NCBI GenBank assembly: GCA_963579625.1
Contig: CAUZHN010000117.1
Coordinates: 1-6,067, forward strand
DNA: 6,067 nt
Direction of reading: 5' to 3'
From: JAAXGI01 sp963579625
GTDB taxonomy: Bacteria; Gemmatimonadota; Gemmatimonadetes; Longimicrobiales; Gaopeijiaceae
Position 1 is the stretch's first letter; each line of letters begins with the position of its first letter. Position numbers and translations under genes: made by a program. Under the pieces are notes generated by a model. That model saw nothing but the letters and a program-made list of their open reading frames with translations. It had not been told where the DNA came from and did no database searches. This document shows, one piece after another, positions 1-5,592 of this stretch.

Positions 1-2
1 TC

Positions 3-86
3 CATGTCACGGTGTTGCCCGAGGCCAAGCGGGTCGTGGGTAAGTCATTGCAAGACCCGCCAGAGGAGCAGAAGGCGAGTGGCTAA
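3..86 (+). CDS. C-terminal tail of an upstream gene (partial)
   Basis: The third forward frame is open from the left edge to a TAA at 84-86. It encodes 27 residues beginning HVTVLPEAKRVVGKSLQ and ending EEQKASG. The charged, alanine- and glutamate-rich tail looks like a real protein end, and its strand and frame style match the genes that follow. The two other forward frames at this spot give arginine- and cysteine-rich translations or stop early. Too little remains to name a family. Its position just ahead of a replication initiator would fit an early-region phage gene, but that is inference. Confidence 0.35.
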   Translation, partial: HVTVLPEAKRVVGKSLQDPPEEQKASG

Positions 87-229
87 GGCTCTTCTCGACT
101 GCCGCTGGACGATTCTGAGTATCTCTAGAAGTGAAGCGCAGGACACGTTCACTGGCTGCACAGGTGGCCCGACGAGCCGGGCGGACATATCAAGCTCGTG
201 AGGGGGCATGGAAGACAAAAGAAAGCAGG

Positions 230-877
230 ATGGACGAACGACGCTTCGTGAGATTTTCGCAGCGACCCGTGCTAACGCCGAGCTCCGCGAAGCTCCTCGT
301 AGAGTGCTGGCTTCTTGCTAGCGAGGAGCTGGATGGGGTCCTGGTGGGCGACGTGGTGGCCGACCTGGCGTGGCGGCTGCACCGGACGCCAGGTGACGTT
401 GCGTCGGCGCTGGAGGAGCTCGCAGGCAAGGGCTTCCTAGAGGTCGATTACGACGCCGGCGGTGAAGTGCTAGCACCGGGCGAGCGTGATGCTCCCTCAG
501 GTGCTCGCTCAGTAGAGGTTAGTAGAGAAGAGATTAAGAGAGTACGTGCGGTGCGGAGAAAATACTCGGAAGCATTCGAGGAAGTGTGGAAGATCCACGC
601 GAGAGGCCCGAAGGCGAAAGCCGATGAAGAGTATTTGGCGGCGGTCGCCAACGGCGTCACGCACGATGAGCTCATCGAGAAGCTCTCTGGGTATGTGGCG
701 GCCGAGCTGCGACCGGATGACAACCCGCCGTTCAAGGGCCAGCATCTCTTCCGGTGGCTTCGCCACGAGGGGTGGCAGGAGACGTTCGATCTCCAGACCA
801 CTGACGAGCTGCCTATCGCTTTCAACTGGTTCCCTTGGTTCCCTCCGGCACTGAAGGAACTGGAGGAAGACAAATGA
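230..877 (+). CDS. Winged-helix replication-initiation protein, DnaD/DnaT-like
   Basis: The 215-aa product probably recruits the replicative helicase to an element's origin. Residues 5-30 (RRFVRFSQ, then a helix with AKLLVECWLL) and 36-73 (LVGDVVADLAWRL, then DVASALEELAGKGFLEVD) read as the N-terminal winged helix of phage replication initiators and replisome organisers. Residues 76-112 are a charged linker. Residues 113-185 (EAFEEVWKIHARGPKAKADEEY, GVTHDELIEKLSGYV, FRWLRHEGWQE) match the pattern F..FW..YPRK...K.A...W....YI....TWL...RW.. seen at the C-termini of DnaT-like phage proteins. I chose the ATG at 230 because the family motif begins there. A GTG start at 131 would add a 33-residue arginine-rich extension of non-coding character. 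The start lacks a clear Shine-Dalgarno (AGG directly abuts the ATG). It overlaps the next gene by ATGA. The fold call is from sequence pattern only. Confidence 0.8.
   Translation: MDERRFVRFSQRPVLTPSSAKLLVECWLLASEELDGVLVGDVVADLAWRLHRTPGDVASALEELAGKGFLEVDYDAGGEVLAPGERDAPSGARSVEVSREEIKRVRAVRRKYSEAFEEVWKIHARGPKAKADEEYLAAVANGVTHDELIEKLSGYVAAELRPDDNPPFKGQHLFRWLRHEGWQETFDLQTTDELPIAFNWFPWFPPALKELEEDK
862..876 (+). promoter_or_regulatory. Strong ribosome binding site deciding the start at 874
   Basis: GGAGG at 862-866 stands 7 nt before the ATG at 874. It lies inside the 3' end of the replication-initiator gene, whose TGA (875-877) overlaps this ATG. This supports translational coupling and rules against the GTG at 835, which would add 13 unrelated residues. 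Confidence 0.8.
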
Positions 878-1092
878 CCACGACAGCAGAGCTCACCAAC
901 CTGAACTCGCCGGCCTTCATGGCAGCGTTCGCCGAGGAGCAGCAGCTACCCACGGTGGCGATCCCCACAATGCTCCCGAGCTGGAGCAGACTCATGCGCG
1001 ATGAGGGCGGTGGATCGGGTCTGGCCCCCGGACGGGTCTACGTGATCCGTGCCAACCCAGGCAAGCGGACCGAACATGTGGGCGTCGCATGA
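874..1092 (+). CDS. Truncated DnaB/RepA-type P-loop ATPase (probable pseudogene)
   Basis: This 72-aa frame looks like the first sixth or so of a phage replicative helicase of the RecA/DnaB superfamily. Residues 12-21 (SPAFMAAFAE) and 29-50 (AIPTMLPSWSRLMR, then DEGGGSGL) resemble the segment ahead of the ATPase core, in which a PTP.PSLN-like motif precedes L..G. Residues 51-64 (APGRVYVIRANPGK) form the first core strand and the opening of Walker A. The motif should continue G-K-S/T, but here it reads PGKRTEHVGVA and stops. No Walker B, arginine finger or DNA-binding loop exists, and neither other forward frame continues the domain. The start is secure (GGAGG 7 nt upstream, ATGA overlap), so the loss is at the 3' side, probably by internal deletion. 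As it stands the product cannot hydrolyse ATP. A deliberately short regulatory peptide is possible but less likely. Confidence 0.7.
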   Translation: MTTTAELTNLNSPAFMAAFAEEQQLPTVAIPTMLPSWSRLMRDEGGGSGLAPGRVYVIRANPGKRTEHVGVA

Positions 1093-1505
1093 CCACGGAC
1101 GAGACCTCGAAGAGGATCGAAGACCTCGTTGATCGTATCCTCCGGGCACAGAGCCAAGGATGGACCGGCCACGGTGAAAGCACCAACGGGGTTCAGGGTC
1201 TGAGCCAGCCGGAGGGGAGAGCGAACAGCCAAGGGAAGAGTGGGGTCAGAAAACTTCGGAAGACTCGGGTGGAAACAACGAAGAACACAGCGATTGGAGA
1301 GCTTGTCCCCCAACCGCACGGTGGAGCCCTCAGAAGGGGCAACCCCGGCAACCGAGGCGGCGGGCGTCCTAGCCACGCGGTCAAGCAAGCCTTCTGTGGT
1401 GATCTGGAGTTAGCGCATCAGCGGATTCGCGCACTCCTCAAGGATCCGAGCCTACGACCTGTCGATCTCATAGACATCTTCGGCAAACTAATGACGCGGC
1501 TTTAG
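1089..1505 (+). CDS. Phage protein with GNPGN-RGGGRP motif, small-terminase-like
   Basis: The 138-aa product overlaps the truncated ATPase frame by ATGA. Residues 1-24 (MTTDETSKRIEDLVDRILRA) form a plausible helix. Residues 25-60 are glycine, serine and arginine rich and look more like translated non-coding sequence. Residues 71-100 (ELVPQPHGGALRRGNPGN, then RGGGRPSHAVKQAF) carry a basic glycine-rich motif familiar from the N-termini of small phage proteins often annotated as terminase-small-subunit-like or DNA-binding. Residues 101-138 form helices ending DLIDIFGKLMTRL. In that family the motif sits near the N-terminus, so the native start may be the GTG at 1269, which has GGAAG 7 nt upstream and would give a 79-aa product. 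The upstream 180 nt would then be debris fused in frame. Function unproven. Confidence 0.6.
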   Translation: MTTDETSKRIEDLVDRILRAQSQGWTGHGESTNGVQGLSQPEGRANSQGKSGVRKLRKTRVETTKNTAIGELVPQPHGGALRRGNPGNRGGGRPSHAVKQAFCGDLELAHQRIRALLKDPSLRPVDLIDIFGKLMTRL

Positions 1506-1686
1506 GACGATTGGCAACGATCGAGGTATGCATGTTGAGCCGATCTAGGAGCTTCTGGGATGCATGTGGGATGCAAACATCAATGTCTGCTATACAGGGC
1601 AATGACTTACGAGCCCAACCTCCTGCCTACGCAGCATGCGACAGGGTATTTCAACCGGCATGGAAGCCTGATGCGGGCAGGTCAGA
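1506..1686. other. Intergenic gap ahead of the HTH gene
   Basis: These 181 bases hold no convincing gene. They contain three iteron-like repeats (1525-1578), a possible 33-codon frame (1602-1703) without well-spaced ribosome binding signals, and the leader of the HTH gene with AGG at 1679-1681, 5 nt before the ATG at 1687. TATACA at 1591-1596 could be a -10 element for the HTH gene, but I see no convincing -35 partner. Confidence 0.4.
1525..1578 (+). repeat. Three iteron-like 11-bp repeats (GGKATGCATGT)
   Basis: GGTATGCATGT (1525-1535), GGGATGCATGT (1557-1567) and GGGATGCAAAC (1568-1578) are direct repeats. Copies 1 and 2 match at 10 of 11 positions; copies 2 and 3 share their first 8. Starts are spaced 32 and 11 bp apart, close to three turns and one turn of the helix, so all copies face one side of the DNA. 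This is the usual layout for cooperative binding by a small protein. The excisionase-like HTH protein encoded 109 bp downstream is the obvious candidate binder, for excision or self-regulation. Chance is not excluded because ATGCAT is self-complementary. Confidence 0.4.
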
Positions 1687-1992
1687 ATGACCGCGATGCA
1701 TGATCTCATCGCCCGCTGGCGCAGCGAGGCCGAGACACTGACGCTGGCCGAGGCAGCACTTGAGTCCAGCTACTCCACCGAGCACCTCCGCACGATGGTA
1801 GCCGCAGAGACGATCCCGAATGCAGGCGAGAAAGGGCGGCCCCGTATCCGACGCGGCGATCTTCCACTCAAGCGGGTCACGCAGCCCGGTAGCCTTGGAA
1901 CGCCCGAGGACGACGCCCGTGCATTCTTGAACCGGCCAAAGGACGAGGCCGAACGGAGTCTACTGATTCCCCAAGTTCGACCCACCGACTGA
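1687..1992 (+). CDS. Small HTH DNA-binding protein, excisionase/MerR-like
   Basis: The 101-aa product has a single helix-turn-helix with wing. Residues 18-46 (LTLAEAALESSYSTEHLRTM, then IPNAG) form the two helices of an excisionase/MerR-type domain, and residues 48-60 (EKGRPRIRRGDLP) form the basic wing that contacts DNA. Residues 4-18 (MHDLIARWRSEAETL) resemble the N-terminus of phage-associated HTH proteins. In those I recall, a helical segment of about 20-30 residues separates WR.EA..L from the HTH; here the two parts abut, suggesting an in-frame deletion. Residues 61-101 are a charged, proline-containing tail. The start at 1687 has AGG 5 nt upstream; the ATG at 1696 is an alternative. It lies 14 nt ahead of the last gene of the element, probably in one operon. 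A role in excision or in repressing the operon is inferred from its position near the att scar. Confidence 0.72.
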   Translation: MTAMHDLIARWRSEAETLTLAEAALESSYSTEHLRTMVAAETIPNAGEKGRPRIRRGDLPLKRVTQPGSLGTPEDDARAFLNRPKDEAERSLLIPQVRPTD

Positions 1993-1995
1993 TAT

Positions 1996-2009
1996 GGAGG
2001 CTTGAAATG
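1996..2009 (+). promoter_or_regulatory. Strong ribosome binding site for the 2007 start
   Basis: GGAGG at 1996-2000 is 6 nt ahead of the ATG at 2007, in the 14-nt gap after the HTH gene. It fixes the start and indicates co-translation with the gene upstream. Confidence 0.75.
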
Positions 2010-2267
2010 AGACAGAAACATTACCTGGTGACCCTGTTGGCGAGCGTGCTGGCGGACACGACAGTTGCTGTCCTCGCCGATTCTGAGGAAGAGGCGGCTA
2101 GGCTCGCGCTGGAGGGCGCTGACTACGACATGGAGAAGTGGCTCAAATACTACGAGTACGACCCACTGGTGGAACCAACGGCTTGCGACGTTTCACCCGC
2201 GACCGGCCGCGACATCGAGTATGCAGATCAGCAGCACCTACTCGACGGACGATCCACTGACGAATAA
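2007..2267 (+). CDS. Small acidic protein of unknown function, last gene of the element
   Basis: The 86-aa product is not assigned to a named family with confidence. Residues 5-24 (HYLVTLLASVLADTTVAVLA) alternate like one or two beta strands. Residues 25-38 (DSEEEAARLALEGA) form an acidic helix. This strand-strand-helix opening resembles small phage and plasmid proteins of DpnD/PcfM-like type (V.....A.S.EEA...A), which is a resemblance only. The remainder is acidic and aromatic (WLKYYEYDPL). The ribosome binding site is strong. The TAA stop (2265-2267) falls inside the tRNA-derived sequence, so the reading frame is ended by the attachment site. The C-terminus may therefore differ from that in the circular or ancestral form of the element. 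Confidence 0.75.
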   Translation: MRQKHYLVTLLASVLADTTVAVLADSEEEAARLALEGADYDMEKWLKYYEYDPLVEPTACDVSPATGRDIEYADQQHLLDGRSTDE

Positions 2268-2302
2268 TCAGTAGGTCCGGGGTTCGAGTCCCTGGCGGGG
2301 CA
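2266..2302 (+). other. tRNA 3'-half scar, probable attachment site (att)
   Basis: Canonical tRNA positions can be assigned. 2268-2272 is the anticodon-stem 3' strand (TCAGT) and 2273-2277 the variable loop (AGGTC). 2278-2282 and 2290-2294 form a full T-stem (CGGGG/CCCTG, one G-U) around the loop TTCGAGT (2283-2289). 2295-2301 is the acceptor 3' strand (GCGGGGC) and 2302 the discriminator A. The matching acceptor 5' strand (GCCCCGC) and the D-arm are absent upstream, where a protein gene runs instead. ACTGA at 2256-2260 can pair with TCAGT around a 7-nt loop, but that loop has G instead of the invariant U33, so no working tRNA is formed. The TAATCAGTAGGTC run resembles tRNA-Lys or tRNA-Asn, so the isotype is uncertain. 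CCA is not encoded. Confidence 0.78.
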
Positions 2303-2318
2303 CTCAGGCAAGTTAAAT

Positions 2319-2352
2319 CCTCACAAGCACTTACAAGCTTGTGGGGCTTTTT
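2319..2352 (+). terminator. Rho-independent terminator of the tRNA locus
   Basis: CCTCACAAGC (2319-2328) pairs with GCTTGTGGGG (2337-2346) in a 10-bp stem with one T-G wobble, an 8-nt loop (ACTTACAA) and a trailing CTTTTT (2347-2352). It begins 17 nt after the tRNA discriminator base. That is the expected place for the native tRNA terminator, so the host side of the junction starts here. It would also stop transcription leaving the element. Confidence 0.87.
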
Positions 2353-2495
2353 CTATGCCCGCCAGAGATTGACTCGCACTTCCAGATGTACTTCCGCCAA
2401 AGCCGATTTATTGAGCTTCAATATCTTGATATCAGCGTGTGTGTTGTTGCTGGAATGGTCCTCTAACGCCAGCAAAGCGACCCCCTCAGTACCGG

Positions 2496-2604
2496 GGGGC
2501 ACCCCTATTCCACCGCCACTAACGCTGAACTTATGAACAGTGTTTTGCGCGACCGACCACGCGAGTACGTTACGAGATCACTTCCAGGGGATGATGGCCG
2601 TATG
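2496..2604 (+). repeat. Dispersed direct repeat, copy A (relic of a gene leader)
   Basis: Positions 2538-2604 align without gaps to 5721-5787 at 49 of 67 identical bases. The best segment is GCGAGTACGTTRCGAGAKCACTTC. With gaps, similarity probably reaches back to a shared GGCACCC near 2498 and 5694. In copy B the block ends at the start codon of the SRPBCC gene; in copy A the equivalent ATG (2602-2604) opens only five codons before TAG, and the GGAGG signal has decayed. Copy A therefore looks like an orphaned leader. Confidence 0.6.
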
Positions 2605-2695
2605 AAGCATACAGGTTAGTGCGCCGTTAAAACTGCGACCCGGTTTTGATCGGACCTACGGAACGACCGTCGTCCGACTCAGCCGGTTCCACTGG

Positions 2696-2726
2696 ACCCT
2701 CGAGGGTATACTCCCTCAGGGCCCTC
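2696..2726 (+). promoter_or_regulatory. Possible promoter/operator of the DUF5916 gene
   Basis: ACCCTCGAGGGT (2696-2707) is a perfect 12-bp palindrome. It runs into TATACT (2707-2712), a good -10-like hexamer, and GAGGG/CCCTC (2702-2706/2713-2717) brackets that hexamer exactly as a 5-bp stem with a 6-nt loop. CCCTC recurs at 2722-2726. A dimeric repressor bound here would block a promoter starting near 2718, leaving a leader of about 120 nt. No good -35 is visible, so the call is tentative. Confidence 0.3.
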
Positions 2727-2841
2727 CCCTTAGAGTCAGGTGATGCGAATAAGGACGAGGGCTTTCCGCTCAGGCAATACACAGTAGACCACATATGAAC
2801 GTGATCAAATTACGCCCCATGATAGAGCGCCACCTGCAATC

Positions 2842-5574
2842 GTGAACAACTACCTCAACGCTGTACCGCGAGGAGTCTCCGTTTTAGCAATGCTGCTAAC
2901 GGTTGCGACTCTTGAGGCGAGCCCAGCGACTGCACAGTCAACGCCGTCTGGAAGTAAGGAGGCTGTTGCCACACGTATTCCGTCAGGACAGATCAACATT
3001 GACGGCCGTCTCGACGAGACTGCTTGGTCACGTGCTGCAACTGTAACCGACTTCGTCCAAAAAGAGCCGGTAGAAGGGGTCGAACCGACAGAGCGCACAG
3101 AGATACGATTCGTTTATGATGACGGCGGGCTTTATGTCGGTGCACGCATGAGTAGCAGTCGCGGGCGCGCAGGGATCCAGGCACCGCTCAGCCGGAGAGA
3201 TAGTCCCTATAGCCCAACCCGTGGAGTGACACGGAGCGGTTTTTCTGCCCGCCCTAGTTCAAGCGGGAGACCGGAGCTGGCCGATTACATCTTGATCTCT
3301 TTGGACACGTTCTTGGATCGACGAACGGCGTACAGCTTCGGGGTGACAGCTTCGGGTGTGAGAATCGACCACCAGCACCTGTCGGATAGTGAAGAAGACA
3401 TCGATGCCCGGTACGATCCAGTATGGGAAGCGAGTGCCCAAATCGATGATACGGGTTGGACTGCTGAAATGTGGATTCCTTTCGCTCAGCTCCGATTTAA
3501 CCTCGACATGGAACTTCCCTGGGGACTCAACGTGCACCGTTGGATTCCGCTCAAGAATGAGGACGACTACTGGGTAGCAGTACCTCGGACAGAGGAAGCT
3601 TGGTCATCCCGGTTCGGCACGCTCCGAGGCATAAGTTCTGTGGACCAGGGCCGCAGGCTCGAGTTGCTCCCCTACGCCACCGGAAGCTCCAGACTGTCGG
3701 CGAACCAGGACTCACGGAACCCATTCGTGGACGACCTCAACCTGAGGGGGAATGTGGGCGGCGACCTCAAAATGGGTCTAGGCTCCAACTTGACGCTGGA
3801 TGCGACTTTCTTCCCTGACTTCGGCCAAGTGGAGGTCGACCCGGCCGTGATCAACCTTACGGATACGGAAACTTTCTATCCGGAACGTCGCCCATTCTTC
3901 ACTGAGGGCAGCTCACTCTTTGAGGGCTTCGAGAACAACTACTTCTACACCCGCCGGATTGGTGGCCCTCCGCTCGGATCAGCCTCCGGTGATTTTGTGG
4001 ACGCCCCTCAAGAGACGACGATCCTCGGCGCTGGAAAAATCACCGGAAGGCTTCCGTCGGGTACGTCCCTTGGTATCCTCACAGGTATCACAGATGAGGA
4101 ACACGCCCGCACCTTTGACTTCAACACCGCCGGTTCCGGAGAAGGTGGCATTCGTGAAGTCGCAGTAACCCCTAGTACCGCCTGGGGGATGGCACGAGTC
4201 CAACAAGAATTCGGTGCGGCAGGTTCGACTGCATCGCTGATGCTGAGCGGTGTTCATAGAAATATGGGTGAAAACGATGCACTCGCAGCTCAATTGCGAC
4301 GTAACGCATGGATGATGGGTGGTGACCTGCATTGGCGCTTTGGCGGCGGAGTATATGAAGTCTTGGTGAGCGGAGGCCTGACAGGCATCAATGGCGAAGC
4401 GTCAGCGATTCTGCGAGCCCAACGTGGAAGTGAGCGATACCTGCAACGACCTGACGCCGATTACATCGAAGTGGATTCCTCGAGAACCTCCATGTCTGGA
4501 AGCAAGGCCACATTTCTGGTACGAAAAATCAGCGGAGAACATTGGCTTTGGGATGTCTTCTTCGATGCTGAAACACCCGACGTTACGTTCAGCGATATTG
4601 GGCGCCTTGGCTTTGCGGACGGGGTGCAAGCCCGGCAAGGCCTTACGTACCGCGAAACAGCCCCTGGGCGTACACTTCGAGGCTATTCCTTCGCAGTTGG
4701 ACACACCAGCGAGTGGAACTACGGGGGCGACAGGCAGCAGACCAGGTTCAATGGCAATACCGAACTCACACTGAACAACTTCTGGACTGCTCGAGCGTCT
4801 ACGAGCTTTCGACTCCGCGGCCAGAACGCGCGGCTCACGCGTGGCGGCCCATCGATGCAGGCACCCCGAGACTGGAACACCTCACTCAGTATCCGAAGCA
4901 ACGCGTCAGCGCAGACCCGCTGGAGTATTGGTGGTGCCTACGGACGGGACGAAATAGAGGGCTGGAGTGGAAGCGTCAACGCAGAGGTGTCCTTGGTGCC
5001 AGCTCCACGTTGGCAGGTCTCGTTCATTCCTTCTTTCGAGCGACAAGTAGACCCTCGCCAATATGTCACACGAATGGGCGGAGGCACTGCTGCTACGTAT
5101 GGTGGTCGGTACATTTTCGGCTACACCGACCGTACCACACTCGCCCTCGAGACCCGGCTGAACTTTACGCTTCAGCCAGATCTGAATTTGGAGCTGTATG
5201 CCCAACCGTTCGCAGCTAGTGGCCGTTACTTCGACATCGGTGAGTTAGCGGCAGCTAAGGGACTCGATCTGCGGACATATGGCACTGACGGCACTACGAT
5301 CAACCGGCTACCAAGCGGCAACCTCAAGGTCACGGACAGCGCGAACACGTTTACGATCCCAAACCAAGATTTCAATTTGCGTTCTTTTAGGAGCACTCTC
5401 GTGCTTAGCTGGGAGTGGCGTCCAGGAAGCACCCTTTTTCTTGTCTGGCAGCAAGCCCGTTCTCGTGAGCTAGCGTCGGGCACTCGAGCAACTCTTAACG
5501 ATCTTATCCGATCTGCAGGTGCCGCCGGGGACAACTCATTCGCGGTCAAGATGAGCTACTGGATAGGCGTTTAA
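2842..5574 (+). CDS. DUF5916 protein with N-terminal CBM9-like domain, secreted/outer membrane
   Basis: The 910-aa product has a signal peptide (1-31: basic n-region, hydrophobic GVSVLAMLLTVATL, cleavage likely after ATA). A CBM9-like beta-sandwich follows at about 49-250, with INIDGRLDETAW, YVGARM, DTFLDRRTAYSFGV, DPVWEAS and GWTAEMWIPFAQLRF. The DUF5916 region (about 260-910) has the family signature at 325-360 (PDFGQVEVDPAVINLTDTET, then FYPERRPFFTEGSSLF). It continues as alternating aromatic/polar strands to the end (FAVKMSYWIGV), as in a beta barrel. Length is normal for the family. The biochemical role is not established; envelope localisation and carbohydrate or polymer contact are inferred. 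Residues 119-146 form a Ser/Arg/Pro-rich insertion inside the CBM9-like domain. The GTG start lacks a clear Shine-Dalgarno, but it gives a complete signal peptide; the ATG at 2890 would cut it. The gene stands alone and ends 18 nt before a tRNA-Arg scar. Confidence 0.93.
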   Translation: MNNYLNAVPRGVSVLAMLLTVATLEASPATAQSTPSGSKEAVATRIPSGQINIDGRLDETAWSRAATVTDFVQKEPVEGVEPTERTEIRFVYDDGGLYVGARMSSSRGRAGIQAPLSRRDSPYSPTRGVTRSGFSARPSSSGRPELADYILISLDTFLDRRTAYSFGVTASGVRIDHQHLSDSEEDIDARYDPVWEASAQIDDTGWTAEMWIPFAQLRFNLDMELPWGLNVHRWIPLKNEDDYWVAVPRTEEAWSSRFGTLRGISSVDQGRRLELLPYATGSSRLSANQDSRNPFVDDLNLRGNVGGDLKMGLGSNLTLDATFFPDFGQVEVDPAVINLTDTETFYPERRPFFTEGSSLFEGFENNYFYTRRIGGPPLGSASGDFVDAPQETTILGAGKITGRLPSGTSLGILTGITDEEHARTFDFNTAGSGEGGIREVAVTPSTAWGMARVQQEFGAAGSTASLMLSGVHRNMGENDALAAQLRRNAWMMGGDLHWRFGGGVYEVLVSGGLTGINGEASAILRAQRGSERYLQRPDADYIEVDSSRTSMSGSKATFLVRKISGEHWLWDVFFDAETPDVTFSDIGRLGFADGVQARQGLTYRETAPGRTLRGYSFAVGHTSEWNYGGDRQQTRFNGNTELTLNNFWTARASTSFRLRGQNARLTRGGPSMQAPRDWNTSLSIRSNASAQTRWSIGGAYGRDEIEGWSGSVNAEVSLVPAPRWQVSFIPSFERQVDPRQYVTRMGGGTAATYGGRYIFGYTDRTTLALETRLNFTLQPDLNLELYAQPFAASGRYFDIGELAAAKGLDLRTYGTDGTTINRLPSGNLKVTDSANTFTIPNQDFNLRSFRSTLVLSWEWRPGSTLFLVWQQARSRELASGTRATLNDLIRSAGAAGDNSFAVKMSYWIGV

Positions 5575-5592
5575 TCCTCTAGCCTCAGGTGG

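Larger units (their letters stand above)
1..2302 (+). mobile_element. Right end of a degraded tRNA-integrated phage-type element
   Basis: A run of co-directional, short, tightly packed genes includes a phage-style replication initiator, a truncated helicase-type ATPase, a phage protein with a GNPGN-RGGGRP motif and an excisionase-like HTH protein. The run stops exactly at a tRNA 3'-half (2266-2302) that has no 5' half, which is the usual scar left on the far side of an element integrated into a tRNA gene. The reconstructed or intact tRNA and any integrase should lie left of the window. No capsid, tail, integrase or lysis gene is visible. The truncated ATPase argues for decay, or for a satellite that borrows functions. 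The left boundary is unknown; position 1 is only the window edge. Confidence 0.6.
2303..2841. other. Long non-coding stretch before the DUF5916 gene
   Basis: About 540 bases lie between the tRNA scar and the GTG at 2842. They hold the tRNA terminator (2319-2352), a C5/G6/C4 run at 2481-2505 able to fold as a small hairpin, repeat copy A (2496-2604), and a palindrome-rich possible promoter (2696-2726). Short frames exist but show no start signals or domain-like composition. Copy A ends at an ATG followed within five codons by a stop, as expected of a gene leader separated from its gene. Confidence 0.6.

Noticed and set aside
131..229. GTG-initiated 33-residue N-terminal extension of the replication initiator
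   Set aside because: The arginine-rich translation has no domain character; the family motif RRFVRF begins right after the ATG at 230.
208..321. 37-codon frame from the ATG at 208
   Set aside because: It overlaps the replication-initiator gene in another frame, has a G-run only one base before the start, and shows no recognisable motif.
1602..1703. 33-codon frame reading into the HTH gene start
   Set aside because: Composition is passable, but AGGG is only 2 nt before the ATG and nothing is recognisable; comparison with relatives would be needed to accept it.
2195..2302. A complete functional tRNA ending at 2302
   Set aside because: No acceptor 5' strand or D-arm is present, the would-be anticodon loop lacks U33, and a protein gene with a strong ribosome binding site covers the region.
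2339..2536. 65-codon GTG frame after the tRNA scar
   Set aside because: It begins inside the terminator stem, has no ribosome binding site, and its composition looks non-coding; it also runs through repeat copy A.
2850..5549. Several antisense and out-of-frame open frames of 60-168 codons over the DUF5916 gene
   Set aside because: They are shadows of a long gene with clear family motifs; none has domain-like composition or its own start signals.
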